Shown here piece by piece: positions 47,760 through 58,644 of a DNA stretch of 64,000 nucleotides. Origin of the DNA: Oikopleura dioica (Eukaryota > Chordata > Appendicularia > Copelata > Oikopleuridae). Within the stretch, counting starts at the first letter, position 1. Each line of letters starts with the position of its first letter. A program made the position numbers and the translations under genes. Under the pieces are notes generated by a model. It made no database searches, was not told the DNA's origin, and worked only from the letters and a program-made list of their open reading frames with translations. Location: positions 6,680,157 to 6,744,156 of the forward strand of contig OU015566.1 in assembly GCA_907165135.1 (NCBI GenBank), in the 5' to 3' direction.

Positions 47760-48330
47760 AAAAGAAACTTCTTTCGACTATTTCTTCATCGATATTACTC
47801 TTTCATAAATTCATATGCATCAATTATTCGACTTCAGTTCATTATTTTCGAAACTCAAAATTTTTCTACAGTAGAAGCTCGAAAACAAAGCAGCATGGTT
47901 ACGTTACGTATTCTTCCAGGTGTTGAATTTCAACTCAACCTGTTTTTTTTCGAAATTCGAAGACGAGATTCTTACACGACCTCGAATGGCAATTAGTCAA
48001 ATCTCGATGGCAATTTTTTTTCATAAATTCGCAGTTTCACATTTTCGTTACAAGCCATAAAACTTTAAATTGCCCATTTCCAACATTCAAAAAAGCATTC
48101 TTCGACGAGCTTAGTCAAATTTTTTACTCGCCAAGTTGGGTGTCAAAAAAAAAGCAAGAATTGGCGCATTGGTGAACCGAGAAGACGTTAATTGGGTCGC
48201 AACTGAGCTGTCTGCAGATCGATAGTCTGAAATATTACGCGTCAAAAATTCTTGCATGAAGGAAAAGAATGATTCTTTGAAAGAAAAAAAAACGGTTTCG
48301 GGTCGTTGAATCAGAATTTGCTCATGGTAT
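47760..48330. other. Intergenic region
   Basis: No gene or repeat seen between two convergent genes. Confidence 0.4.
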
Positions 48331-49262
48331 TCAAAATTCTCTTTTGAGCAGGTGCTTGATCATGCTCCCGTGAATGTTCGTGAGGTTAACGTTCCCGCAA
48401 CATATGACGTATCCAAGAAGAGAAGCCGATTCGATCGAACTTGACCTCATAATTACCGCCGAAAACCGACTCTTACGTGCATCAACAAACAAGCAACTTA
48501 TACAGCCGGCGAAAATATGCGAAATTTCATTTCCAAGCTTCTCCGAAGATTTTTTAATCAATCGACTGGCGATGAGAACACGTGACTCAAAATTTCATTT
48601 TCCACTTTTTAGATCGATCAAAGTACCGAGGTACATTTCGAAGGTGCGATTAAATATTCAGCCAATATTTCAAAGTTATCTTGGGGAGGAATTCGAGCCC
48701 GCACGTTGTCAAAAAACGCTAGAATTTCCAAACGATTAGTTTTGCCAAGCTCATTTTCAAAAAAGAAAAGCAGGTGGATTTTCGAAGATCCTCGTAATCT
48801 ACCTGGCATATCTCTGTAATGATCGCTCTTTCGCAATCCATTACCGGGTGAAACTTTAGCCTAACTGACGTATAACTGTGTCGATTCTTGAACTTCAAGA
48901 AACTTTGACACCTTTTTCTAGGGATGATGCATCCAAAAATTGATGAGAAGATAAGATACAGTAGTACCTTTCTTGCCTGAACTTCTCAGCGCTCGTGACA
49001 TAAATGTATATGAAAATTATCTCGTCATTTTGCTTTTCTGTGAGGAGCAATACTATGCACTTATTTTTAGAAATAGCAACAAAATTAACGCAAATTTTGA
49101 CGGTTCAAGTAAACTTCTTCTAACTTGTTTTTGCTTACGATTTTGAAGAGAGATCAACTTGCAAAAATTAGCCGAGTCATTCAGTTTTGTTAGAAAGTCA
49201 CCCGTCTCTTCGAGTAACTCATCAAACGATTGTATCACTTTAATGGGCTTATAGATTTTCAT
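48331..49262 (-). CDS. Unidentified helical protein, perhaps a TANGO6/RTP1-like C-terminus
   Basis: Exons on the minus strand: 49139 to about 49262 (IQSFDELLEETGDFLTKLND), about 48803-48850 (FHPVMDCERAIITEICQ), about 48620-48750 (LGKTNRLEILAFFDNVRARI) and 48331-48575 (RVLIASRLIKKSSEKLGNEI, then MRSSSIESASLLGYVICCGN), stop at 48331. The joins at 53 and 44 nt are GT-AG and in frame. The alternating amphipathic helices fit an alpha-solenoid. The RSSSIESASLLGYVIC helix recalls the RASSLSNLGELC helix of the RTP1/TANGO6 C-terminal domain, but this is a weak memory match. The 5' end is not found. Confidence 0.45.
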
Positions 49263-49621
49263 GAAATCGGAGGAGCAAGAACCGGACTTGGCTCTCTCGA
49301 CCCATCGCTAGAATTCACGTTTAGATCGAATTAACTCCCGCTTCTTTGAAGCGTGCTTTATTTTCACATCCCAATTTGCTCGCCACAATTCGATTGCCAA
49401 AGCGTCTTTGAAGTGAACATCTTTCACCCGTGGCAAAGCGTTTTTATGACTTTTGTATATTTATTATTTAGAGAATAGCAGATAAAAAATTCTTCATCTT
49501 TAGTGATGATCACCAGGATTCGCCGGAGTCGGGCAAGAAAGATCGATTTTACAAGCCTTCGAAGAGGGTCAATTCCGAGTTTTTGAGTTTCAAATCGTAA
49601 TATATAATGGCAGGTTATATA

Positions 49622-52600
49622 TTACAAACTCGTTAGTACGAAGTTTCTATGCTCGTTGTCGACCCTTAACTTCACGGCTTGACCGTCGACAAGAACTTGC
49701 CCAGATGTGACCACGATCGTGTTGTTTTCCTGCAAAACGTCCGCGTACTCCATCGACCTGAAACAGTAAATCACCGAATCCCTCCTTCAGCTCTTACCAG
49801 AGATCAGCATCAGATTCGTCTCCCAAGCTGACAATGGTCGTCTCAGTATCTGTCGTAGCCCATTTTCGGATTCCAAAAAGAACTCGCGCGAAAATTTCGC
49901 GATTTGCTACTTCTGAGCTCAGAACATACGTCCTTAAATTCCCCCATCAACTTTAAAACACAAAGATTCTCTTACTTCGCCCGGACAAGATTGCTAAAGT
50001 CTGCTAATCGCTCAGGAGTCGTATCAGGAACATAAGTCAAATCCACATAAATTGGTCGATCAAAGGCTCTAGCTCTCCCTCGCCCTCGTTTTGAATCGTT
50101 ATTGTCTTTTTAGAATTGTTAATTTTTCGTTGAATGAAGAGTTTTCTTACTATTAGTATTTCCGATCGGTATTTCATTCAAAATCCGGTCAGGAACTGGC
50201 GGCGGCTGAGGCACTGCCGGCTCCTCTGAAACTGAGCTATTTGGCGAAATCGAATGGCCAGAAACTCGACGATGCTTTTCGTTCAATCCCTGAAGAAGGA
50301 AAAGTGATTAGTCAGTAATTTCAGAGGAAGAACTAACCGCAAATACATCGTCGACATCTTTCCACATCTCGAATCCTTCTTTCTGGGTCACATGATTTAT
50401 ATCTGCACCTGATGACGCCGCAAGGCCATCACCCGAGTCCCGATTGTCAGATTTTTCCAGACCTTTAATTTAAAGTATCGAATTAAGCGCGCGTAATTCG
50501 ATCTTTCGACTTACCATGCATTCCATCAGCCGGTGATCGGACCTCGTCACTCCAGCCCTCTGTCAAATTGGCTTTGCTGCCCAGAGATTCTGTGCGTGGC
50601 TTGTCTTTTCTGTCAGCAGAAGAAGTGGAGGCGCGATTTGAATCGAAAAAAGATGAGAAAGAGGTAGGAGTGGCTTCTGAGGACTTTCGAATGACGGTGG
50701 CGGCGCCTTCGGAGAAAAAGTCGTAGTCGTTTGATTCCACACTCACTTTTGAACTGTTAAAATTGGGGGAAATTGTAAGCTAACCTGTAGAAGTCAGCAG
50801 AAGCGACCCTCGCTGTCGCTTTTGCTCGGCCTCTTTTGCAGCGAAATTCCATTCTGGCTCAGGCATCTTCTCCTCTATGTCTTCAGTTTCTTGATTTTCC
50901 AAAGTAGAGAAGCACTTTGAAAGCAGATTTGTGATCGCTTGAACTTTCTCATCTGATTTCTGCTGATCCGAGTTGTTTGGTTGTTCAATATCGATGAGTT
51001 TTCCTTCTGGTGTCTTTGCCGGCTCGTTGAGCTCTGGAGATGTTTTGGAAAACTCGAAGTCGTCGGTTTCCAAGCTTTCATTGTCGACGCTTTCTTCTTC
51101 TTCGAGAATCGTTGTTGTGACATTTTCCGTCTTCTTTCCAATTCCTTCTTGCACAAGTCGCGCCATGAAGTCTTGGTCAGAGAGATTTCCAAAGTCAGCT
51201 TCTTGATCAGGCGAGTCGAAAACAGGTGGGTTGTCGTCTTTATCTAAGTTGAGATTCGCAAGATCTTCGTGAGATGATCCTGGGTTTTCCTCACCAAGGG
51301 CTCTGTGAATTGAAACTGGCTCCATAAACGCCGGTTCATTTTTCTTCTTGACTTCAACGAGCTCAGGTACGAACTCGTCTGTTATTTCTTTTATGTCTTC
51401 CACTGTGGCTGAGCTCTTCATGGCCTTGATTTCCGAAGGAATTGTAGCGACGACGACTGGTTCTTCTGAATCAGGAGTCATTTCGAGCTTTGGCGCTGTC
51501 ATGATTATTGCTTGCTCATGTTCTGTTTCGCCCGCTCTTTCTGGCTCAGAATCGGGCTCGGTTATGTCGTGCGTTTTTGCTGCAGGCTCGTGGCTGTTGT
51601 CGGAGAAAATTATTTCTTGTGTCTTGGGAGTCTCTTCTGTCAATGCAATTTGCTTCGGCTCGCTCACAATTACCTCTTTAGAAAATATATTAAATAATAA
51701 AACGACGTCTGATTGAACCTGATGGGTTGGACTTGAGTTCTTCAGCTTCACGGTCATTTTCCACTGTATTGACGTCTTTAAGTATTCATTAAAACTTTGT
51801 CCACGAGGATGAACTTACCATTTTTCTGGGGTGGAACTTGCATGTCAATTTTTGACGCTTTGAGAGGAATCGAGCTTGGCCGTTTTCTGGCCTTTGTTTC
51901 TGGGTCTTTTTTGGACTTCTTTGACGCGGTTGACGTAGCTGTCTTCTTAGGTGTCCGCTTCAGAGCTTTAGTACTGTAGTCTACTGGCGGAGATTTCTTC
52001 GAAGCTTAGTTTGGTTTACAGATATGCTTAGATAAAGGATTATTTGTCAAAAGAATCTTAAGACCAAAGACTGAGGCGGCTGTAGGAGCATCGATTGTTC
52101 TTCTTTTTGGGGGATCAGGTTTTTGCGGCTTGTTCAGTTTTTCGTTGTCTTTTGGGCTGATTTCGATCTGGACCACAACTGGTTTCGACTTTTTCGGACG
52201 AGTGAGCGAGCTTGACCGATTTGAAAAGCTCTTGGGCTGGCTAGTGTCTACTTTGCTTCTGATATTTCGATAAGAAGAGAGACTTCTTGATTTTTCTTCC
52301 TGGCGAGCTTTTGAAGCGTTCATAGAAGTTGAGAATGGACGAGCAAGACAGGTGATAAGCGAGCGATCTTTGATCCTCTCTCTCAATTTTTCGATTCCAG
52401 AGGCGAGTTGGGCCGTTTCAGTTGCTCCTGGAAACATGAGCCGAACTTCTGGCTTATCCGGTTGTCTGAAATCAAGGATGAGTACCGAAGTGGTTACCGT
52501 AATTTTCGACTTACCGGAAAATGAGAAGAATGCTGGAAGATGCATGGCTCAAGTCGATTTCTTCTCCTTTCGGCCACTTTTTTCGGAAATCATTCAACTG

Positions 52601-53750
52601 GTGCTCGTAAGGTCCGATTATGTACATTTCCAGCGATCCGTGGCCAAACTCGCTGAAGAGTGTCAACGGATCGTTGTTTTTGCCAGCGATGATTGGGTTT
52701 CTTGAGTAGCCGAGTTTCGAGATTCCGTGTTTTATGAAATGAAGACTTTCTGCTTCTTCGGGGATTTTCTCCCCCTTGACTCCGTTTGGAGCGCCAGGGT
52801 AGTTGATGAAAATATTTCCGATGTCGGGAGAGCCGCGAATCAAATTCGCGCTTGGGAATTCCTTGAGTAAGAGGTTAATAAAAGGGATGAAAGAAAACTT
52901 TTATGCAAAGTGGAGTTTTTGAATGAAAAGAACACGAAACGAAAGATGAGATGAAATGTAAGATTGAACTTCAATCAAGCTAAAAACCTCTTCCTTTTCC
53001 TCAAGTTTGCGTTGAATGAGAGATCTGATCCCGGGGATCGTGGTTTTTGAGACGTGGCTCAAGAGGATTGCATCCAACCGCGGAACGTGCGTCACATATT
53101 TCCAAAAGACGCTTTCAGCTGATTCTCCTCCATTCACCAGAAATCTTTTATCGGCTCAAGAACTGCTGCTTATTTATAATTCAGAGTAATTTTACTCTTT
53201 TTGGACATTTTTGTTTCCTAATTTTCTTGAAAAGCGGGCAAAAATGGACCAAAAAGAGGAAAAATATCTGCTTTAATTCCCTCAAAATACAGCTTTGACA
53301 GTTGCTTATTACTTGTTGAGCCATTTCCTGTATCCATTCGCAGAAAACAGGGCACAGTTTCCACCACAAAACGAGTAAATACAGGGTGGTTGTCTGAGAG
53401 ACACCCATTGAGATCCTTCTTCTGCACTTGGCAGTAATTCTATTTTAACAGGTCTTCAAAATTCAAATTATCTCCCTCTTGGGAATCGAAGACAAAAATA
53501 AATTGAATCCAGGGTACGTTAATTAAAAGTGTGAAGACCTGCTCATGGCGAAAATGCCTCTCTGCATATTGATAATATTCCCAATGCTCGATTTTGTCTC
53601 GATTCTCTTCGGTTTTTCTTTCGATATATCTTTTTTTTGAAAAAGTAGTGCTGTCCGCAAAAGAGGGAGGAAAAAGACAAAATCGCTGAAAATGAGTAAA
53701 AAGGAGCAGATCCGAGAAATCGATCAACCTTTGGCTCATTCATTAATAAA
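49622..53750 (-). CDS. MAP1/futsch microtubule-associated protein
   Basis: The N-terminal MAP1 metallo-beta-lactamase-like region is visible at 52.0-53.2 kb: NGGESAESVFWKYVTHVPRL, DAILLSHVSKTTIPGIRSLI, SPDIGNIFINYPGAPN and VRLMFPGATETAQLASGIEK. The middle (50.5-51.8 kb) is a long acidic, Ser/Thr/Glu-rich, probably disordered stretch. The C-terminal light-chain domain is split over short exons at 49.6-50.1 kb: RPIYVDLTYVPDTTPERLAD, TYVLSSEVANREIFARVLFG and NNTIVVTSGQVLVDG, ending VLTSL-TAA at 49622. MAP1 proteins bind and stabilise microtubules in axons and are cleaved into heavy and light chains (family knowledge). The gene is much shorter than vertebrate MAP1, mainly in the middle. Exons upstream of 53.14 kb (to ~53.75-53.82 kb) and the start codon are uncertain. 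Confidence 0.88.
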
Positions 53751-53939
53751 CGGAGAAATCGATATCCGCGCCGCCTGCTTTGCTGATAAATACCCCGGTT
53801 ACACACCTGGATCAAAAACGGACGCGAGTTTGTGGTGATATAAATTTTATTTCAATAATTATTGGCAATAATCATCAAAAGGAAAAATCGTCAGTGTGAG
53901 TTTGTCCTAAGCGGCAGTTCGGTAAAGTCGCGAAAATTT

Positions 53940-54863
53940 TTAGTCAAAGAGCTTGAAGATCTTGTCGTCAGTGAATTCAGCTCGGCATGTTGGGCAGTTC
54001 TTCTGAGGAAGAGAAGAGAGGCAGTTGAGGCAGGCTTTGTGACCGCATGGAATAACAGCTGCTTGAGGGTGCTCTTCGTCGTAAGTTTCGAAGCAAACTT
54101 TGCATCTCAACTTTTCGTTTACTTCTTTCTCTTCGGGAACCAGCTTTACTTCATCAGTGGTATCTAAAACTTATGTAATTTAGCAGAAATCAAGACAGTT
54201 TTCACCTAAATCAGGATTATCGTCCTTCATCGTCTCTTTAGTCAGGAACAAGGATCGCTTTTGAACTTTTCTTCGAAAGACTTTAACGCACTCCAATTCT
54301 TGATCGGCATCGACGGCGTCATTTTCCGCCATCTCAAGTTGTTTTTTCAAATCTTCTACTTTCTTATGAGCACGCTCCCGTTTATTTTTTTGAGCTTTTT
54401 CTTCTTCGAGCAATTCCTCATAAATTTGATTAACAGCAGCAAGAATATCGTATTTGACTAAGAAAATATTTATTAATCTACAAAAACTAGTTGCTCACAT
54501 TTGGAGTCGATCCAGGAAGCGGCATCTTCACAACATGATCCAATAAAGAAATCTCTCCAGGAAAGTTGATTCGCCCCACATTTTTTGTAACATCTGAATT
54601 TGGCGTTTGTCTCTTCGAACACAGCAATTTTCTTTCCTGGGGGATGCTTCAAAAAGCAAATCTTACAATATCGCTCTCCATTGATTTCCGTCGTTGACCT
54701 TCGCAATCTTGAATTTTAAGTTTATCATAAGTATATGTATTTGTACAAACTGTTGACATTCAGCACATTTTCCAAATGATCCATGAGATGTCACAAAACC
54801 ATCGTCAAGACTAACATTATTGCATAATTTATGGCCCACTAACTGTTTGGCTTTATTTGCCAT
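53940..54863 (-). CDS. RING-finger protein with coiled coil
   Basis: The ATG at 54863 starts MANKAKQLVGHKLCNN. An N-terminal Cys-rich region (GKCAECQQF, RYCKICFLKHPPGKK, FRCYKKCGANQL) may be an additional zinc-binding module. A Glu/Lys-rich coiled coil follows (LLEEEKAQKNKRERAHKKVE). The C-terminus is a complete C3HC4 RING: CKVCFETYDEE, PCGHKACLNC, then KNCPTCRAEF, ending IFKLFD-TAA at 53940. Introns are short GT-AG. Probable E3 ubiquitin ligase. Its end is about 150 bp from the 5' side of the MAP1 gene on the same strand, compatible with an operon. Confidence 0.8.
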
Positions 54864-54869
54864 GTCTCT

Positions 54870-55159
54870 CTCAATGAAAAAATGTTCACTAAGTGAGTTT
54901 CGCTGAGAAACGTTAGATTTATATCTCAATTTTATCTTTCATGATCGTCCAATAAGAGCAAACTCAGACACAGAACTGTAGTCGGTCTTACTGTTCTACA
55001 ACAATTTGTTACTCAGAAAAATCTTCTTTTTTCCCAGGAAAGCAAATTATAGAGATTAGACAAGCAAAAATTTAATCTTGAAAGTAACCGCGATGTTTAT
55101 GTCAGTGCTCCTTCGCCTGATAGAAAGTGAAGTTGAATGAAGTGTCTGAGAACATAAAA
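54870..55159. promoter_or_regulatory. Divergent promoter region between RING gene and sulfotransferase gene
   Basis: Fewer than 300 bp separate the two divergent start codons (54863 minus, 55160 plus). No clear TATA box is present on either side. Confidence 0.35.
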
Positions 55160-58100
55160 ATGAAATCGAGTATTTTCTTTTCTGTTGCTTGTTTTAGCGT
55201 AGAGGCAAATGTCAGGTGTGGAGACATACGTTTCGGAGATCCCGGTCAATTCGGTCCAGTGAGTTTGACAAGTTACCCTGGCTCTGGAAACACTTGGGTG
55301 AGATATCTTATCGAAGAGTTTACTGGCTACTACACAGGGAGTGTCTACCACGATGGAAAGCTTTTCAAGGGAGGATTCAAAGGAGAAATAGAGGACTGGA
55401 GCGAAGGAAGAGTCGTCATCACGAAATCCCATACTTATCGACCGAAAGAAAATGCTCTGGCTGATGCAATTATGCTCATAAGAAATCCTTATGATTGCTT
55501 TTTGTCTGAATTCAACAGAGTTATAAGCGGCGCCGATCACACTGGAAAAGCAGAGACAAAAGGTACTTATTATAACCATAACAGTTATATTTTCATAATA
55601 TTTTTGGTCTTTCCTTGTGTCATAATGAGATGATAACTATCCTTTATCACAATTAGCGACACAATGCATGCTACATAAATAGCCTTTTTTAGATTTCATG
55701 TCAGAAAGATGGGTTAAAAACGAATTTGAAAAGTACGCAGGACGCTGGTATCGACTGTACGCAAATTTGATCAACAGTGGATATGACACTCTTCCTATCA
55801 TTTACGAAGGTTATTTTCCAGCACCAACCATTATTTATAAAATTTAAAGATATGAAAGCAGACCCCCAGAAAGAGATGGAAAAGGTCGTCAATTTTCTGG
55901 ATGTCCGGACTGACTATGAGTCCAAATACGAGTGTCTTTTCGGAGAAAACTCCCAAAGATTCAAAAGATCAAGCGGTAGAGACGTTGATCCATATCTTTT
56001 TGTCAACGAAGGTACGGTTTTGTCTTCAACTGTTTTCTTGAAAATTTTTCAAAGAACACCTCAAGCCAGTAAACGAAGCGATCAATAATCTCTCTGCTCT
56101 GCTAAAGAAAACCCATGGGTAGGGTGGCCACATAAAAATAAGACCCCAGAGAAACCCCCCAAAACCCCCACTAGAATGTTGCACGTGATCAGTAGAATCA
56201 CGTAGAGAAGAAATAAAACGAGAATTAAGGGAGTTTCTTTGAAAAAATTGAGATCAAAGGACTCGAAAACAGCCAAAATAGCCAAAAATCACAAAAATCA
56301 CCAGCGGAGTCACGTGATCTTGAATTTTTTTGGTTTCTTTCCAGATTTCGAAAGATCAGGGCAAAACTCATCAACAGTAAGTGCAGCTCCGACCATGATC
56401 AACCATGGTCGGAAAAAAATTGATTTAACATATTTTTTTAACTAACCCTAACCCTAACCCTAACCCTAACCCTAACCCTAACCCTAACCCTAACCCTTCG
56501 GGCCGTCTCAGCCCCGTTCCGTGATTTTTAAATTTAAGGGGCTTGACGGCCCTTCGGGCCGTCTCAGCCCCGTTCCGTGATTTTTAAATTTAAGGGGCTT
56601 GACGGCCCTTCGGGCCGTCTCAGCCCCGTTCCGTGATTTTTAAATTTAAGGGGCTTGACGGCCCTTCGGGCCGTCTCAGCCCCGTTCCGTGATTTTTAAA
56701 TTTAAGGGGCTTGACGGCCCTTCGGGCCGTCTCAGCCCCGTTCCGTGATTTTTAAATTTAAGGGGCTTGACGGCCCTTCGGGCCGTCTCAGCCCCGTTCC
56801 GTGATTTTTAAATTTAAGGGGCTTGACGGCCCTTCGGGCCGTCTCAGCCCCGTTCCGTGATTTTTAAATTTAAGGGGCTTGACGGCCCTTCGGGCCGTCT
56901 CAGCCCCGTTCCGTGATTTTTAAATTTAAGGGCTTGACGGCCCTTCGGGCCGTCTCAGCCCCGTTCCGTGATTTTTAAATTTAAGGGCTTGACGGCCCTT
57001 CGGGCCGTCTCAGCCCCGTTCCGTGATTTTTAAATTTAAGGGCTTGACGGCCCTTCGGGCCGTCTCAGCCCCGTTCCGTGATTTTTAAATTTAAGGGCTT
57101 GACGGCCCTTCGGGCCGTCTCAGCCCCGTTCCGTGATTTTTAAATTTAAGGGCTTGACGGCCCTTCGGGCCGTCTCAGCCCCGTTCCGTGATTTTTAAAT
57201 TTAAGGGGCTTGACGGCCCTTCGGGCCGTCTCAGCCCCGTTCCGTGATTTTTAAATTTAAGGGGCTTGACGGCCCTTCGGGCCGTCTCAGCCCCGTTCCG
57301 TGATTTTTAAATTTAAGGGGCTTGACGGCCCTTCGGGCCGTCTCAGCCCCGTTCCGTGATTTTTAAATTTAAGGGGCTTGACGGCCCTTCGGGCCGTCTC
57401 AGCCCCGTTCCGTGATTTTTAAATTTAAGGGGCTTGACGGCCCTTCGGGCCGTCTCAGCCCCGTTCCGTGATTTTTAAATTTAAGGGCTTGACGGCCCTT
57501 CGGGCCGTCTCAGCCCCGTTCCGTGATTTTTAAATTTAAGGGCTTGACGGCCCTTCGGGCCGTCTCAGCCCCGTTCCGTGATTTTTAAATTTAAGGGCTT
57601 GACGGCCCTTCGGGCCGTCTCAGCCCCGTTCCGTGATTTTTAAATTTAAGGGCTTGACGGCCCTTCGGGCCGTCTCAGCCCCGTTCCGTGATTTTTAAAT
57701 TTAAGGGGCTTGACGGCCCTTCGGGCCGTCTCAGCCCCGTTCCGTGATTTTTAAATTTAAGGGGCTTGACGGCCCTTCGGGCCGTCTCAGCCCCGTTCCG
57801 TGATTTTTAAATTTAAGGGGCTTGACGGCCCTTCGGGCCGTCTCAGCCCCGTTCCGTGATTTTTAAATTTAAGGGGCTTGACAAAGGCTGGGAAGTCTGA
57901 GTTGATCAATCTCAGTTTCGTCCCTAACCCCGCCCACCTCCGTCCGATGTTAAAATTCATATTCTTCACGTTTTTAGATTTGTTATGGTTTTTATTGATA
58001 ATTTTTTCTTTTCAATTTTATCTCTCAATTGTTGAATTCTTTTTGGGCTCGACTTAGGCTTTTTCTTTAGTCAAGACCCTTCACATACAGTTTTTAATGA

Positions 58101-58493
58101 CCTTTAGACAGCTTTTTAAAGAAAATGAAAATTTTCGAATTTTTTCGGGAAAAAAATTTCTTAAACGAAAATTTGAATTTCACGGAGCTGCACTCACTGG
58201 GGTTGTCAAATGCCCTGAATTTGATGATCCCAAAATTAAAATTGAAAAAAAATGAAAATTCAGACTCCGGAGCCAAAAAAACCGAAAAAAATGAGAAAAA
58301 ATCGATTTTTCGGGGGCTACACCCTTAAAATTTTGAAAAATTATATTTTTTTGGGGAAGCTTTGGACCAACCCTAATCGGTGGTGGGGTTAGAAAAATCG
58401 ATTTCTGAAGGGTTAATTATGGCCAATTTTTTATGTGGCAGCCCTACCCATGGGATCGAACTGCCAAAATCTTATTTGAGAAATTTACGTTAG
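55160..58493 (+). CDS. WSCD-like sulfotransferase, last exon carries a transposon
   Basis: The signal peptide is MKSSIFFSVACFSVEA. The PAPS 5'-phosphosulfate loop is TSYPGSGNTWVRYLIEE. GYYTGSVYHDG and FKGGFKGE are WSCD-type motifs. The 3'-phosphate-binding motif is AIMLIRNPYDCFLSEFNR. Exons: 55160-55562, 55693-55809, 55850-56011 and 56055-56118, then the tail after the element, ending PKSYLRNLR-TAG at 58493. All small introns are GT-AG in matching phase. The element at 56120-58446 interrupts the codons for THG/IEL. Unspliced, it adds an immediate TAG after THG and removes 12 residues. Spliced as an intron (56119-58441), the frame continues with three added residues. It should transfer sulfate to a glycan or protein in the secretory path (family inference); there is no WSC domain. 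Confidence 0.85.
56443..56497. repeat. Interstitial telomere-type repeat (TAACCC, ~9 units)
   Basis: Perfect TAACCC units that run directly into the first CCCTTCGGGCC of the 56-bp array without spacer. Confidence 0.95.
56490..57884 (+). repeat. 56-bp tandem repeat array, ~25 copies
   Basis: The unit is GGGGCTTGACGGCCCTTCGG plus GCCGTCTCAGCCCCGTTCCG and a TGATTTTTAAATTTAA spacer. A 55-bp variant lacking one G occurs in two separate blocks, so the array grew by segmental amplification. Confidence 0.97.
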
Positions 58494-58644
58494 ACATTTT
58501 ACACTGCCATTATCGAATAAGAATTCACAAGAAAAATATCCGCCTTGGAATCATTTATTTACAAATCTGGCAAAAATTCAGTGTCTGAGCGAGCATATAA
58601 AAGAATCGTTAGTTGAGCTTGAAGCGCAGGCAGGTTGAGAAGGT

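Larger units (their letters stand above)
56120..58446. mobile_element. hAT-like non-autonomous element inserted in a coding exon
   Basis: The ends TAGGGTGGCCACATAAAAAT and the reverse complement TAGGGCTGCCACATAAAAAA are about 19-bp inverted repeats. CCCATGGG is duplicated at 56112-56119 and 58447-58454. The interior has a telomere-type tract, a 25-copy 56-bp array and no transposase frame. GT at the left boundary and TGTGGCAG at the right end make a usable intron. Confidence 0.93.

Noticed and set aside
53980..54030. Apparent frameshift in the RING finger
   Set aside because: It came from my own misreading of the bases. On recheck the CLNC...KNCPTC frame is continuous.
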